Below, piece after piece: positions 25,276 to 33,624 of a DNA stretch of 35,008 bases. The stretch covers positions 1 to 35,008 of the forward strand of contig NZ_FWXJ01000020.1 of assembly GCF_900176405.1 (NCBI RefSeq), read 5' to 3'. The notes beneath the pieces were generated by a model. The model saw only the letters and a list, made by a program, of their open reading frames with translations, searched no databases and was not told where the DNA came from. Both the position numbers and the translations under genes were made by a program. The stretch is from Polynucleobacter kasalickyi. GTDB taxonomy: Bacteria > Pseudomonadota > Gammaproteobacteria > Burkholderiales > Burkholderiaceae. Every line of letters begins with the position of its first letter. Within the stretch, counting starts at the first letter, position 1.

Positions 25276-26250
25276 ATGCAATTCAGTAAATTTTCTTTTT
25301 TGAAAAGTGCAGTTGCAATGTCATTGATTAGTCTAAGTACGATGACTCTTGCTCAGACCTACCCAACGAAACCAGTTCATTTTGTGGTCGCATTTACCGC
25401 CGGAAGTGGCACAGATATTATTGCGCGAGCGGTGGGCGACGTGATGAGTGGGTCTTTGGGCCAACCAATTATTATTGATAATAAGCCTGGAGCTGGTGGG
25501 ACAATTGCTGCCTCACAGGTAGCTAAGTCAGATCCAGACGGATATAACTTATTAGTCCACTCTGCAGGGCATGCCTTAAACCCATTTATTTACCCAAGTC
25601 TGAATTACGATACTTTAAAGGACTTAACTGGAGTCATTCCTCTTGCCGCACTGCCCAATGTTCTCGTCGTTTCTCCAAATAAGCCTTGGAAAACAGTCGC
25701 TGATTTAATTGCGGCTACCAAAGAAAAACCAGGGGAATTGAACTATGCTTCTGCAGGGGTTGGTAGTGCAACACATATGAATGCTGAAAAATTTAATTTA
25801 TATGCGGGTATTAAGGCAACCCATGTCCCCTATAAGGGCACACCAGAGGCAATTTCGGACGTCATTGGCGGTCGTGCTGATTGGTACTTTGCGCCCCTAT
25901 CTTCTGCCCTACCTCTAATTCAAGGTGGCAAGTTAAAAGCTTTAGCAGTAAGTACACCCAAAAGAACAAGCGCACTACCGAATGTGCCAACCACTGTTGA
26001 GGCTGGTGTGCCAAATTCAGACTATGTTTTTTGGGTTGGTTTAATTGCACCTTCTGCTACATCACCAGCAATTATTAAAAAGCTGAATGATGAGGTTCTC
26101 AAAACACTGAATAATCAAGAGGTAAAAGATCGATTTGCTAAATTAGGTGCAGAGCCATTGCCGATGTCACCAGAAGCATTTAATACTTTTATTAAAGCCG
26201 AAATGGAAGTTGCTAGCAAAATTAGTAAAGCCGCAAACTTAAAGAATTAA
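25276..26250 (+). CDS. Bug/TctC family solute-binding protein
   Basis: Periplasmic binding protein, 324 aa, with GGGAG 7 nt before the ATG. Signal peptide to about residue 26 (SLISLSTMTLAQ). Family order: HFVVAFTAGSGTDIIARAV, IDNKPGAGGTIAASQVAKSDPDGYN, LNYASAGVGSATHMNAEKF, THVPYKGTPEAISDVIGGRADW and GGKLKALAVSTPKR. It starts 20 nt after the amidohydrolase and is followed by the Tat-exported amidohydrolase, so it is inside the operon and probably binds the pathway's starting compound. Confidence 0.94.
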   Translation: MQFSKFSFLKSAVAMSLISLSTMTLAQTYPTKPVHFVVAFTAGSGTDIIARAVGDVMSGSLGQPIIIDNKPGAGGTIAASQVAKSDPDGYNLLVHSAGHALNPFIYPSLNYDTLKDLTGVIPLAALPNVLVVSPNKPWKTVADLIAATKEKPGELNYASAGVGSATHMNAEKFNLYAGIKATHVPYKGTPEAISDVIGGRADWYFAPLSSALPLIQGGKLKALAVSTPKRTSALPNVPTTVEAGVPNSDYVFWVGLIAPSATSPAIIKKLNDEVLKTLNNQEVKDRFAKLGAEPLPMSPEAFNTFIKAEMEVASKISKAANLKN

Positions 26251-26291
26251 ATAAATATCATCATATCGAATAAAAAATAAGGGAGATAAGA

Positions 26292-27389
26292 ATGAATAGT
26301 AGACGAGCATTTTTAAGTAATTCAGCAAAGGCACTCGGCGGTTTAACCTTTTGTGGATGTGGACTGTTACACGCGGCTAATGCCCAAACGAATAAGCCAT
26401 TAAGAAGACCGCCGGTCATTATTAACGGCAAGAAAATAAAGGCAATTGATGTTCATGCGCATTGTTTATTTCAGGACTCCATCGATTTGATGGGCGATGA
26501 AGCAAAATCAGTTCCACCGCCAACTAAAGGAGTAAAAGAGCACTTTATTCAAATTGATGAGCGTATTGCTAATATGCAGTCACAGGGTGTGGATATGCAG
26601 GTGTTAAGTGTAAATCCATATTGGTACCGCAAAGATAAAGAAACCGCGGCCGAAATTTGTCGTATTAACAATAAAAATCTAGCTGAATTATCCGCTCAAC
26701 GCCCAGATCATTTCCGAGCATTTGCCTCACTCGCGATGCAGTTTCCAGAATTGGCGGTTGAGCAACTCGAAGAGGCTGTCAAAAAATATGGTTTAGTTGG
26801 TGCGGCGATTGGTGGTAGCGTATTAGGCGATGATTTCTCAAATCCAAAATATCATCCTGTACTTGCTAAGGCGCAAGAACTCAATGTTGCCTTGTTTATT
26901 CACCCGCAAAGTACTCCGCAATTAGCCTCACGTTTTAAAGGTAATGGCTGGTTATCGAACGTGATTGGTAACCCTTTGGATACAACGATTGCATTACAGC
27001 GCTTAATCTTTGATGGGGTATTTGATAAATATCCTCAGCTGAAGGTGATTGGTGCGCATGGTGGAGGTTATTTAGGATCTTATGCACCTAGGTCAGACCA
27101 TGGTTGTTTTATTTCACCACAGAACTGCGATCCAAGCGTTAATCTGAAGAAAAAACCAACAGAGTATTTGCATCAAATCTATTTTGATTCTTTAGTGTTT
27201 ACGCCTGAAGCATTAAGACATTTAGTTGCCCAAGTTGGTTCAAGTCAAATCATGATAGGTACGGATCACCCAATTCCATGGGAAGAAAGACCAGTAGATC
27301 ACGTGATGGCAACACCTACTTTGTCCAATCAAGATCGAATTAATATTCTTTCTTCAAACGCGGCAAAAGTTCTCGGTATTAAGCTTTAA
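26292..27389 (+). CDS. Tat-exported amidohydrolase (ACMSD-like, Amidohydro_2)
   Basis: Metal-dependent hydrolase or decarboxylase of the amidohydrolase-2 family, 365 aa, with AAGGGAG before the ATG. The N-terminus MNSRRAFLSNSAKALGGL, ending near ANAQ, is a twin-arginine signal. Metal-site motifs run IDVHAHCLF (HxH), FIHPQS, GAHGGGY and IGTDHPIPWE, as in 2-amino-3-carboxymuconate semialdehyde decarboxylase relatives. Relatives are mostly cytoplasmic, so export is notable. It could be a periplasmic hydrolase or non-oxidative decarboxylase that prepares the ligand for the Bug receptor encoded just before it. It closes the five-gene + strand run and meets the MmgE/PrpD gene convergently across a long stem-loop. 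Confidence 0.9.
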   Translation: MNSRRAFLSNSAKALGGLTFCGCGLLHAANAQTNKPLRRPPVIINGKKIKAIDVHAHCLFQDSIDLMGDEAKSVPPPTKGVKEHFIQIDERIANMQSQGVDMQVLSVNPYWYRKDKETAAEICRINNKNLAELSAQRPDHFRAFASLAMQFPELAVEQLEEAVKKYGLVGAAIGGSVLGDDFSNPKYHPVLAKAQELNVALFIHPQSTPQLASRFKGNGWLSNVIGNPLDTTIALQRLIFDGVFDKYPQLKVIGAHGGGYLGSYAPRSDHGCFISPQNCDPSVNLKKKPTEYLHQIYFDSLVFTPEALRHLVAQVGSSQIMIGTDHPIPWEERPVDHVMATPTLSNQDRINILSSNAAKVLGIKL

Positions 27390-27400
27390 AACAGTTGAAA

Positions 27401-27437
27401 ATGAGGGAGCCCAAGACGATAGCTTGGCTTCCCTCAT
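27401..27437. terminator. terminator hairpin between convergent catabolic operons
   Basis: ATGAGGGAGCCCAAG (27401-27415) pairs with CTTGGCTTCCCTCAT (27423-27437): 13 Watson-Crick pairs, one G-T pair and one C-C mismatch, around the 7-nt loop ACGATAG. It sits between the amidohydrolase and MmgE/PrpD stops, the place for a bidirectional terminator. No clear T-tract is seen. Confidence 0.65.
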
Positions 27438-27443
27438 CGCGGC

Positions 27444-28811
27444 TTACTTAGATAAATCTAAGAGTTTGTTCAAGTTGGCCTGATTTTTTAAGTCCCAACA
27501 GATTGCGATTAAATCCTGCGTTTGTTGTTCACCAATAATCGGATGGGTTAATCCTTTAAATTTGTTTTCGAGATCATTATTGGTCATTGGATTTTCTAAG
27601 GAACCAATCGCATTCTTTACAAAAATATGGATTTTTTGACCGTCTTTTAACACGGCAGTTACGTCAGCAGAAGCCTCGCTGATTGAATCGTCAACTGTAG
27701 CAATTACCTTGGCGCGCAACTCAACCATATCTGGGCGCGTAACAATCTCATCGTGATATTCATCTTCAGAGGCACGACCAAATACTAAGCCAGCTGCACA
27801 ACCGTGATAAACGCTAAATTTACCTTCTAAACCATCTTTCGGTGTTTTCTTGCCAGTCAGTTCAAGTACTAGGGAATGAACCTTTAACTCAATACGCTCT
27901 AGGTTTTCAGGGGTAACACCTTTTTCTTTTAATTGAACACAGGCATCAATACTTGGGTGAATCACAATGCCACAAGCAAAAGGCTTATAAGAGTTGAAAG
28001 AAATTTCAAAGCGTTTACCAAGATCCGTGGTGATTTCTGACCAATCATACTTGGTAGAATATGACTGAATCATACCCCGTGGCGCCTCTAATGCTTTTGT
28101 ACTTGCAGTAAAGCCATGTTTGGCAAGTAAAGCGGATGTTAAGCCTGCTCTTGCTGCCCCACCTGGATGAAACGGCTTCGTCATCGTACCGAACTGTTCT
28201 CTAAAACCAACTGGCTGAGAAGCGGCGATACCTAAAGCCATCTGTGTCTTTGCAACGTCTAAACCGAGTAAACGAGCACAAGCAGCAGCAGCACCTACGG
28301 TTCCTGTAGAGCCAGTAATATGCCAGCCGCGGTCGTAGTGGTTTGGATAAATACAATTACCAATTCGACAAGCCACGTCAATGCCGATTACTAAGGCATC
28401 TAAAATTTGTCTACCTGAAGCCCCAATGTGCTCACCTAAAGCCAAAACTGCAGAGGCAACAGGTCCCGCTGGATGGATAATCGTTTTAAGATGAGTGTCA
28501 TCAAAATCGAATGTATGTGAACTAATGCCGTTAATGAGTGCAGCGCCAGCCATATCAACCCGTTCCGTACGACCTAAGATCGTTGCTTGAGAAGCGGGAC
28601 TAAACTCTTGAATTGCAGCTAAAGCAGCGTTTACGCTCTCATGGTTGGCCGCACCGACAGCACATCCTAACCAATTGAGGAAAGTGCGATGCGCTTCATG
28701 ATCTACCTCTGCACTCCAGCCTGCTGAGGGATGAGTGGCGACAAATTCAGCCAGAATTTGGGTAATCGGAGGGGCGTTACGATCTGCTTCTACTTGGGTG
28801 TTAATGGCCAT
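27444..28811 (-). CDS. MmgE/PrpD family protein (cytoplasmic)
   Basis: Second MmgE/PrpD enzyme, 455 aa, no signal peptide. Landmarks: TFLNWLGCAVGAANHES, ISSHTFDFDDTHLKTIIHPAGP, GWHITGSTGTVGAAAACARL, EQFGTMTKPFHPGGAARAG and SYKPFACGIVIHPSIDA. This covers the full family length. It probably catalyses hydration/dehydration or decarboxylation of a di- or tricarboxylate. It follows the Bug gene with a 12-nt gap in the same operon. Compared with the copy at 3169-4641 it lacks the Tat signal, so the two act in different compartments. Confidence 0.92.
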   Translation of the reverse strand: MAINTQVEADRNAPPITQILAEFVATHPSAGWSAEVDHEAHRTFLNWLGCAVGAANHESVNAALAAIQEFSPASQATILGRTERVDMAGAALINGISSHTFDFDDTHLKTIIHPAGPVASAVLALGEHIGASGRQILDALVIGIDVACRIGNCIYPNHYDRGWHITGSTGTVGAAAACARLLGLDVAKTQMALGIAASQPVGFREQFGTMTKPFHPGGAARAGLTSALLAKHGFTASTKALEAPRGMIQSYSTKYDWSEITTDLGKRFEISFNSYKPFACGIVIHPSIDACVQLKEKGVTPENLERIELKVHSLVLELTGKKTPKDGLEGKFSVYHGCAAGLVFGRASEDEYHDEIVTRPDMVELRAKVIATVDDSISEASADVTAVLKDGQKIHIFVKNAIGSLENPMTNNDLENKFKGLTHPIIGEQQTQDLIAICWDLKNQANLNKLLDLSK

Positions 28812-28823
28812 ATTTACTTTCTA

Positions 28824-29816
28824 TTAATCGAGTGAAATTTTTCTATCTTTTGCTACCTTGGTCCAACGGTCGATGTCATCTTTAATGTATTGAGCATATT
28901 GATCAGGGGACATTGGCATTGGTGAAATTGCTTCAGCGGATAAACGCTCTTTTAATTCTGGGTTTTGAATTGCTTTATTAATCTCTGCATTGAGCTTATC
29001 TCTGATTGCTACTGGTAATTTGGCAGGTCCAGAAATGCCGTACCACTGCACACCATCAAAGCCGTCAAACCCAGACTCTTTAAAAGTTGGAACATCGGGA
29101 ATTAAAGGATGTCTTTTAGTACCTGTGACAGCAATGGCGCGCAGTTTTCCAGACTTAATATGTGGAAGAGCTGCTGCAAGACCAGGAAACATGGATAAAG
29201 TTTGTCCACCTAAGGTGTCTGTAAAAGCTGGGCCAATGCCACGATAAGGTACGTGAGTACTTGGGAAGTTACCTTGAATCTTGAATTGCTCCATCGCTAG
29301 ATGAGTCAAGGTGCCCGGACCAGCAGAGCCAAAGCTCATCGTATCTGGATGTGATACAGCATAAGCGATAAATTCTTTAAGATTCTTAATGGGTAAGCCC
29401 GCGTAGACAGCGAGGACGTTTGGAGTTCCTCCAACCATCGCAATAGGCGTGAAATCTTTGATGGCATCGTAAGGTAATTTTCTGACGGCAGGATTCGTCC
29501 CGTGCGTTCCAACATAAGAAAGCATCAAGGTATAACCATCTGGAGTCGCTCTTGCTATAGTTTGACTGGCAATAATACCGCCACCACCACTTTGGTTGTC
29601 AACAATAAAACTTTGGCCAAGAGACCTGGTGAGACTATCTGCAATCGTTCTCGCCACTAAGTCAACCCCACCACCAGGAGAGACTGGCGCAATAATTTTG
29701 ACAATTTTTGTTGGATACTCAGCAGCAAATGTCGGATTTAAAACAACAAAACCAACTGAAATGACTAAAAAAAACTTAATATACTTAAGTTGTAATTTAT
29801 TAATAATAGAATTCAT
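28824..29816 (-). CDS. Bug/TctC family solute-binding protein
   Basis: Periplasmic binding protein, 330 aa. Signal segment about 13-31 (FFLVISVGFVVLNPTFAA). Family order: VKIIAPVSPGGGVDLVARTIADSL, DNQSGGGGIIASQTIARATPDGYT, FGSAGPGTLTHLAMEQF, STHVPYRGIGPAFTDTLGG and SGKLRAIAVTGTKR. It is the first gene of a two-gene operon with MmgE/PrpD and is divergent from another Bug gene across a 66-nt gap holding a palindrome. The start has only a weak ribosome site (CGGAA). Confidence 0.93.
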   Translation of the reverse strand: MNSIINKLQLKYIKFFLVISVGFVVLNPTFAAEYPTKIVKIIAPVSPGGGVDLVARTIADSLTRSLGQSFIVDNQSGGGGIIASQTIARATPDGYTLMLSYVGTHGTNPAVRKLPYDAIKDFTPIAMVGGTPNVLAVYAGLPIKNLKEFIAYAVSHPDTMSFGSAGPGTLTHLAMEQFKIQGNFPSTHVPYRGIGPAFTDTLGGQTLSMFPGLAAALPHIKSGKLRAIAVTGTKRHPLIPDVPTFKESGFDGFDGVQWYGISGPAKLPVAIRDKLNAEINKAIQNPELKERLSAEAISPMPMSPDQYAQYIKDDIDRWTKVAKDRKISLD

Positions 29817-29833
29817 ATTTTTTATTCCGTAAG

Positions 29834-29852
29834 TTATCTATAGAATAGATAA
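29834..29852. promoter_or_regulatory. operator-like palindrome between divergent Bug genes
   Basis: TTATCTAT-AGA-ATAGATAA is a perfect 8-bp inverted repeat with a 3-bp centre. It lies in the 66-nt space between two divergently transcribed Bug genes, so one bound dimeric regulator could control both. TAGAAT or TATAGA inside it could also be a -10 hexamer, so promoter and operator may overlap. No regulator gene is in the window. Confidence 0.55.
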
Positions 29853-29882
29853 TCAATCAATCGTAACTATAAAAGGTAATTT

Positions 29883-30878
29883 ATGCCTAGGATTTTAAAG
29901 CTAAAACCAATTCACTGCTATTTAACGAGTCTCCTCTTCGTTTTAGCCCATATTTTTGGTTTACAAGTACACGCTCAGTCAAACTATCCGACGAAAGCCA
30001 TTAACTTTATCGTGCCCTACGGAGCTGGTGGCGGAGCGGACTCTAGAAGTCGTCAAATTGGTTTAGAACTGAGCAAAATTTTGAATGTTCCTGTAATTGT
30101 AGAAAACAAACCAGGCGCTGGTGGGAATATCGGTACGGAATATATCGCTAAAGCTAATCCAGATGGTTACACCATTGGTATGGGAAATTTTGCACCATTA
30201 GCAGTGAATAAAACTTTATTTGGAAACCTGAAGTTTGATCCTGAAACAGATTTAACGCCAATTGTCTTAATTGAAAAAGGCCCGCTAGTTTTAGTGGTTC
30301 ATCCGAGCTCTTCTTATAAAACTGTGGCAGATATTGTTGCAGATGCTAAAGCGAAGCCAGGCGTTTTAACTTTTGCTTCTGGCGGTATTGGCGGAAGTCA
30401 CCAACTATCTGCTGAGTTATTTAAGCAAAGTGCGGGTATAGATATGATCCATGTCCCCTACAAGAGTGGTGCTGCGGCATTAACGGACTTAATGGGCACT
30501 AACGTGAACTTAATGTTTGATCAAATGTATTCTGCAATGCCAAGTATTACAGCTGGCAAGTTAAGGCCTTTAGCAATCACGAGTAAAAAGCGTTCGCCGA
30601 TGCTGAAGGATGTACCCACTTTTGCTGAAATTGGGTACCCCCAAGTTGCAGTTGATAATTGGCAAGGATTGGTTGCGCCCAAAGGAACGCCGAAAGCAAT
30701 CGTGGACAAATTAAATGCGGCAGTGAATCAAATCTTAAAAGATCCAAAAATTATGGAGTTCATCCTCAGTCAAAGCAATGAAGTTGGCGGAGGATCACCA
30801 GAGGATTTCGCGAAGTTAATTAAAGCGGAGTCTACCAAGTGGAGTGCTGTTGTAAAAATCGCCAACATCAAGCCTTGA
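29883..30878 (+). CDS. Bug/TctC family solute-binding protein
   Basis: Periplasmic binding protein, 331 aa, with AAAGG upstream of the ATG. Signal peptide to about residue 31 (LLFVLAHIFGLQVHAQ). Family order: INFIVPYGAGGGADSRSRQIGLEL, VENKPGAGGNIGTEYIAKANPDGYT, LTFASGGIGGSHQLSAELF, IHVPYKSGAAALTDLMGTNV and AGKLRPLAITSKKR. It stands alone on the + strand, divergent from the previous Bug gene and convergent with prfC. It may respond to the same control site at 29834-29852. Confidence 0.93.
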   Translation: MPRILKLKPIHCYLTSLLFVLAHIFGLQVHAQSNYPTKAINFIVPYGAGGGADSRSRQIGLELSKILNVPVIVENKPGAGGNIGTEYIAKANPDGYTIGMGNFAPLAVNKTLFGNLKFDPETDLTPIVLIEKGPLVLVVHPSSSYKTVADIVADAKAKPGVLTFASGGIGGSHQLSAELFKQSAGIDMIHVPYKSGAAALTDLMGTNVNLMFDQMYSAMPSITAGKLRPLAITSKKRSPMLKDVPTFAEIGYPQVAVDNWQGLVAPKGTPKAIVDKLNAAVNQILKDPKIMEFILSQSNEVGGGSPEDFAKLIKAESTKWSAVVKIANIKP

Positions 30879-30890
30879 GCTGACTCCGGT

Positions 30891-32522
30891 TTAAGATAGC
30901 AGGTCTTTTTGGAAAACAAGACCTGCATGCTCACGTAAAGCATGGAATTCAATATCTTTCCAGAGCTGTTGGGCCACTTCTAATTCTGATCGATGCGCAG
31001 CAAGGAACACCGGTGCTCCTACGACATCCTCACTCATCCGATGAGAGTTATCGTTGATAAATTTTTTGAGCATAGCAGGATCCTTGCTGCTGACCCAACG
31101 CGATAATGAGTATCGCGCAGGCAACAGTCTAACCTCGGCGTTATATTCACTTTTTAATCGATGAGCAACCACTTCGAACTGTAATTGACCAAAAGCACCC
31201 AATAACATTTGACCGCCAAGCATTGGCTTAAAGACCTGAATTGCACCCTCTTCACCTAACTGCATCAAACCATCTCTTAATTGTTTGGTTCTGAGGGGAT
31301 CAGCTGTTTCTACCATCTTAAAAATTTCTGGAGCAAAAAAAGGTAAGCCAGTAAATTGCAGTTTTTCACCTTCTGTGAGGGTATCGCCTAACTGCAGTAA
31401 GCCGTGATTAGGGATACCAATAATGTCACCTGGAAATGCTTCGTCCAAAATATCTCGTCTTTGCGATAAGAAGGACAGAGCATTGTTGGTTCTTACTTCT
31501 TTCCCATTTCGAGAGATTTTTAAACGCATACCACGTTCGAAATAGCCAGAGCAAATCCTTAAAAAAGCAACGCGGTCACGGTGCGCAGGGTCCATATTGG
31601 CCTGGATTTTAAACACAACTGCTGAAAAGTTTTTTTCAGAAGGTAGCACTTCTCGTTGAATCGTTGAGCGTGATTTCGGAGCCGGCGCCAACTCTACTAG
31701 CGTGTTCAAAATTTCTTGCACACCAAAATTATTAATGGCAGAGCCAAAAAAGACGGGGGACTGCTGGCCATTTAAAAAAGCCTCTAGGTCAAAACTGGGC
31801 ATAGCTCCTTGGACTAACTCAACTTCAGTTAAGGCAGTTTCTAAGGACTCTCCTAATTTGTTCTTTAAGTCTGCATCTGAAACACTCACCAATTGATCGG
31901 CTTGATGTCCAATACGATCTTCACCCGCTTTGAACATACGCATCTGTGAGCTTGCGATATCAATTACGCCACTAAACGATTTGCCCATACCAACAGGCCA
32001 AGTAATCGGAACTACTGACATGCCTAGAGCTTCTTCAATTTCATCCATCAAGTCTAAGGGCCGTTTTACTTCACGGTCCATCTTGTTAATAAAAGTGATC
32101 AGTGGCGTATTTCTGGCTCTACAAACTTCAATTAAACGTCGTGTTTGCGCTTCCACACCATTTGCTGCATCAATTACCATCAAGGCAGAATCAACAGCGG
32201 TTAAAACGCGGTAGGTGTCCTCAGAAAAATCTTGGTGACCTGGGGTATCCAAAAGATTAATAATGCAGTCACGATACTCCATTTGCATGACCGAACTTGC
32301 AACCGAAATACCACGTTGCTTCTCGATTTCCATCCAGTCAGAAGTGGCATGTCGACTCGCTTTTCGTGCCTTTACACTACCCGCAATTTGAATCGCTCCT
32401 GCGTACAAAAGTAACTTTTCAGTGAGCGTGGTTTTACCAGCATCGGGGTGAGAAATAATCGCAAAGCTTCTTCTTCGCCCAACTTCTTTTTCTATGGTGC
32501 TTACGGGAGGGTGATTTGACAT
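30891..32522 (-). CDS. prfC: peptide chain release factor 3 (RF3)
   Basis: Translational GTPase that removes class I release factors from the ribosome after termination; 543 aa, close to the usual length. G1 is SHPDAGKTT (24-32), the switch-1 region is KQRGISVASS, G3 is LDTPGHQDFS (91-100) and G4 is NKMDRE. Domain II and the RF3-specific C-terminal domain follow, including KFMVETADPLRTKQL-like and GAFGQLQFEVVAHRL stretches. The protein is cytoplasmic and not essential in E. coli. No Shine-Dalgarno sequence precedes the ATG, and an 8-bp hairpin lies just upstream. Confidence 0.97.
   Translation of the reverse strand: MSNHPPVSTIEKEVGRRRSFAIISHPDAGKTTLTEKLLLYAGAIQIAGSVKARKASRHATSDWMEIEKQRGISVASSVMQMEYRDCIINLLDTPGHQDFSEDTYRVLTAVDSALMVIDAANGVEAQTRRLIEVCRARNTPLITFINKMDREVKRPLDLMDEIEEALGMSVVPITWPVGMGKSFSGVIDIASSQMRMFKAGEDRIGHQADQLVSVSDADLKNKLGESLETALTEVELVQGAMPSFDLEAFLNGQQSPVFFGSAINNFGVQEILNTLVELAPAPKSRSTIQREVLPSEKNFSAVVFKIQANMDPAHRDRVAFLRICSGYFERGMRLKISRNGKEVRTNNALSFLSQRRDILDEAFPGDIIGIPNHGLLQLGDTLTEGEKLQFTGLPFFAPEIFKMVETADPLRTKQLRDGLMQLGEEGAIQVFKPMLGGQMLLGAFGQLQFEVVAHRLKSEYNAEVRLLPARYSLSRWVSSKDPAMLKKFINDNSHRMSEDVVGAPVFLAAHRSELEVAQQLWKDIEFHALREHAGLVFQKDLLS
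30899..30926. terminator. hairpin in the 3' end of prfC
   Basis: GCAGGTCTT (30899-30907) and AAGACCTGC (30918-30926) form a perfect 9-bp stem with a 10-nt loop. It lies inside the end of prfC, 20 nt after the convergent Bug gene stop, so it could terminate Bug transcription and shape the end of prfC mRNA. No T-tract follows the stem. Confidence 0.45.
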
Positions 32523-32532
32523 AGTGAATGCT

Positions 32533-32554
32533 GCAAAATTGTTATGAATTTTGC
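32533..32554 (-). promoter_or_regulatory. inverted repeat in the prfC leader
   Basis: GCAAAATT (32533-32540) and AATTTTGC (32547-32554) are a perfect 8-bp pair with a 6-nt centre, 10 nt upstream of the prfC start. It could be a leader hairpin or an operator. The gap 32523-32610 holds nothing else clear. Confidence 0.35.
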
Positions 32555-32610
32555 TAAAAAGAGTAAACCTAGATTATATGGCTAACTCCAAAAAATGCTT
32601 CATTGAATCT

Positions 32611-33468
32611 TTAAAACCTAATTGAAATACCCATTTTGCCAATCGATGAGTGCGGTCCCTCAACAAAATTATTTGTTAGGAGATGACTTGTTCTGAGGTA
32701 GGAGGCCACTAAATCAATATCCGGTCGTATGCTGTAAAGAAAGCCAAACTGTAGAGAGGTGTTAAAGGGGGACTCTGAATTAGGTAAGGCCGATACTAGA
32801 GCAATGTCAAAACCAATTTTCAACTGTAGGTTTACTTTCCAAACTGGGGCAACACCGAAGGTATAAAGTGTCGTTCGATTATCGGGGTTCAGATCGGCAC
32901 CCAAGGGGATCTCTTTATTGTAGGGGGCATAGGTAAGGTCGGCGTTCAAGTAGACATCGAATTGACGACCATAATAAGCGCCAATCATGTTCGAGCCACC
33001 ACCCAGCTTTGCCATGCCAATGCCAGCAATTTGCTGTTCTTTCGTCTCAGGGATGTTCAGATAAGGTCTAACGGCAAAGCTCCAACCTTTATTCCCATCC
33101 CCATAGAAGCGATACTTGGCACCTAGTTGCCAGTTGGCAAAGGGTAGGTAAGCTCCATTTGGCTGTTGATAATAGACAAGTCCAAAGGAGGCTTCAATCT
33201 TTTCAGTGATACCTCTAGAAATCGTCATTGGAAAAGCGATTGAGCGATCGCCACCAAAGTAAATTTGGTCTTCAGGGTCTAATGCTTGAGCATTACCCTG
33301 TGGGTTGGGAACAGATTTTTCAAAAATATTGTAAAAATATAGGTCTAATTGGTACTTTCCTGGCTCAAGTGTGCCAGCATCCTCTGTAAAAAAAGGTTCA
33401 TACGCATTCGCTAAGTGTGAAAAAGCGAAGACATAGAAGAATCCAAGGCTAGCTAGAAATTTTGTCAT
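32611..33468 (-). CDS. putative outer-membrane beta-barrel protein
   Basis: Secreted barrel-type protein, 285 aa from the ATG at 33468, which directly precedes a signal peptide (MTKFLASLGFFYVFAFSHLANA). The frame stays open to 33621, but that extension would bury the signal. After EPFFTEDAGTLEPGKYQLDLYF the sequence alternates polar and aromatic/hydrophobic residues in about 10-12 strands and ends IGKMGISIRF with a C-terminal Phe, typical of barrels. It resembles proteins labelled 'transporter' or phenol-pathway MetA-like; the real function is unknown. It shares overall plan with the barrel gene at 34109-34882. Confidence 0.75.
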   Translation of the reverse strand: MTKFLASLGFFYVFAFSHLANAYEPFFTEDAGTLEPGKYQLDLYFYNIFEKSVPNPQGNAQALDPEDQIYFGGDRSIAFPMTISRGITEKIEASFGLVYYQQPNGAYLPFANWQLGAKYRFYGDGNKGWSFAVRPYLNIPETKEQQIAGIGMAKLGGGSNMIGAYYGRQFDVYLNADLTYAPYNKEIPLGADLNPDNRTTLYTFGVAPVWKVNLQLKIGFDIALVSALPNSESPFNTSLQFGFLYSIRPDIDLVASYLRTSHLLTNNFVEGPHSSIGKMGISIRF

Positions 33469-33624
33469 TGAATAAGAATCACCAATTAGGTACTCAATTT
33501 TAAGACTTTCTCGTGTCATAGTATTAAAAGCGTTATTTGAATCATCGAAGAAAACCAATAATCTACCCGCTAGATTATTTCCAAAATGGTAATATACAAA
33601 TAATTTCTGACTAAAGGACATTCA

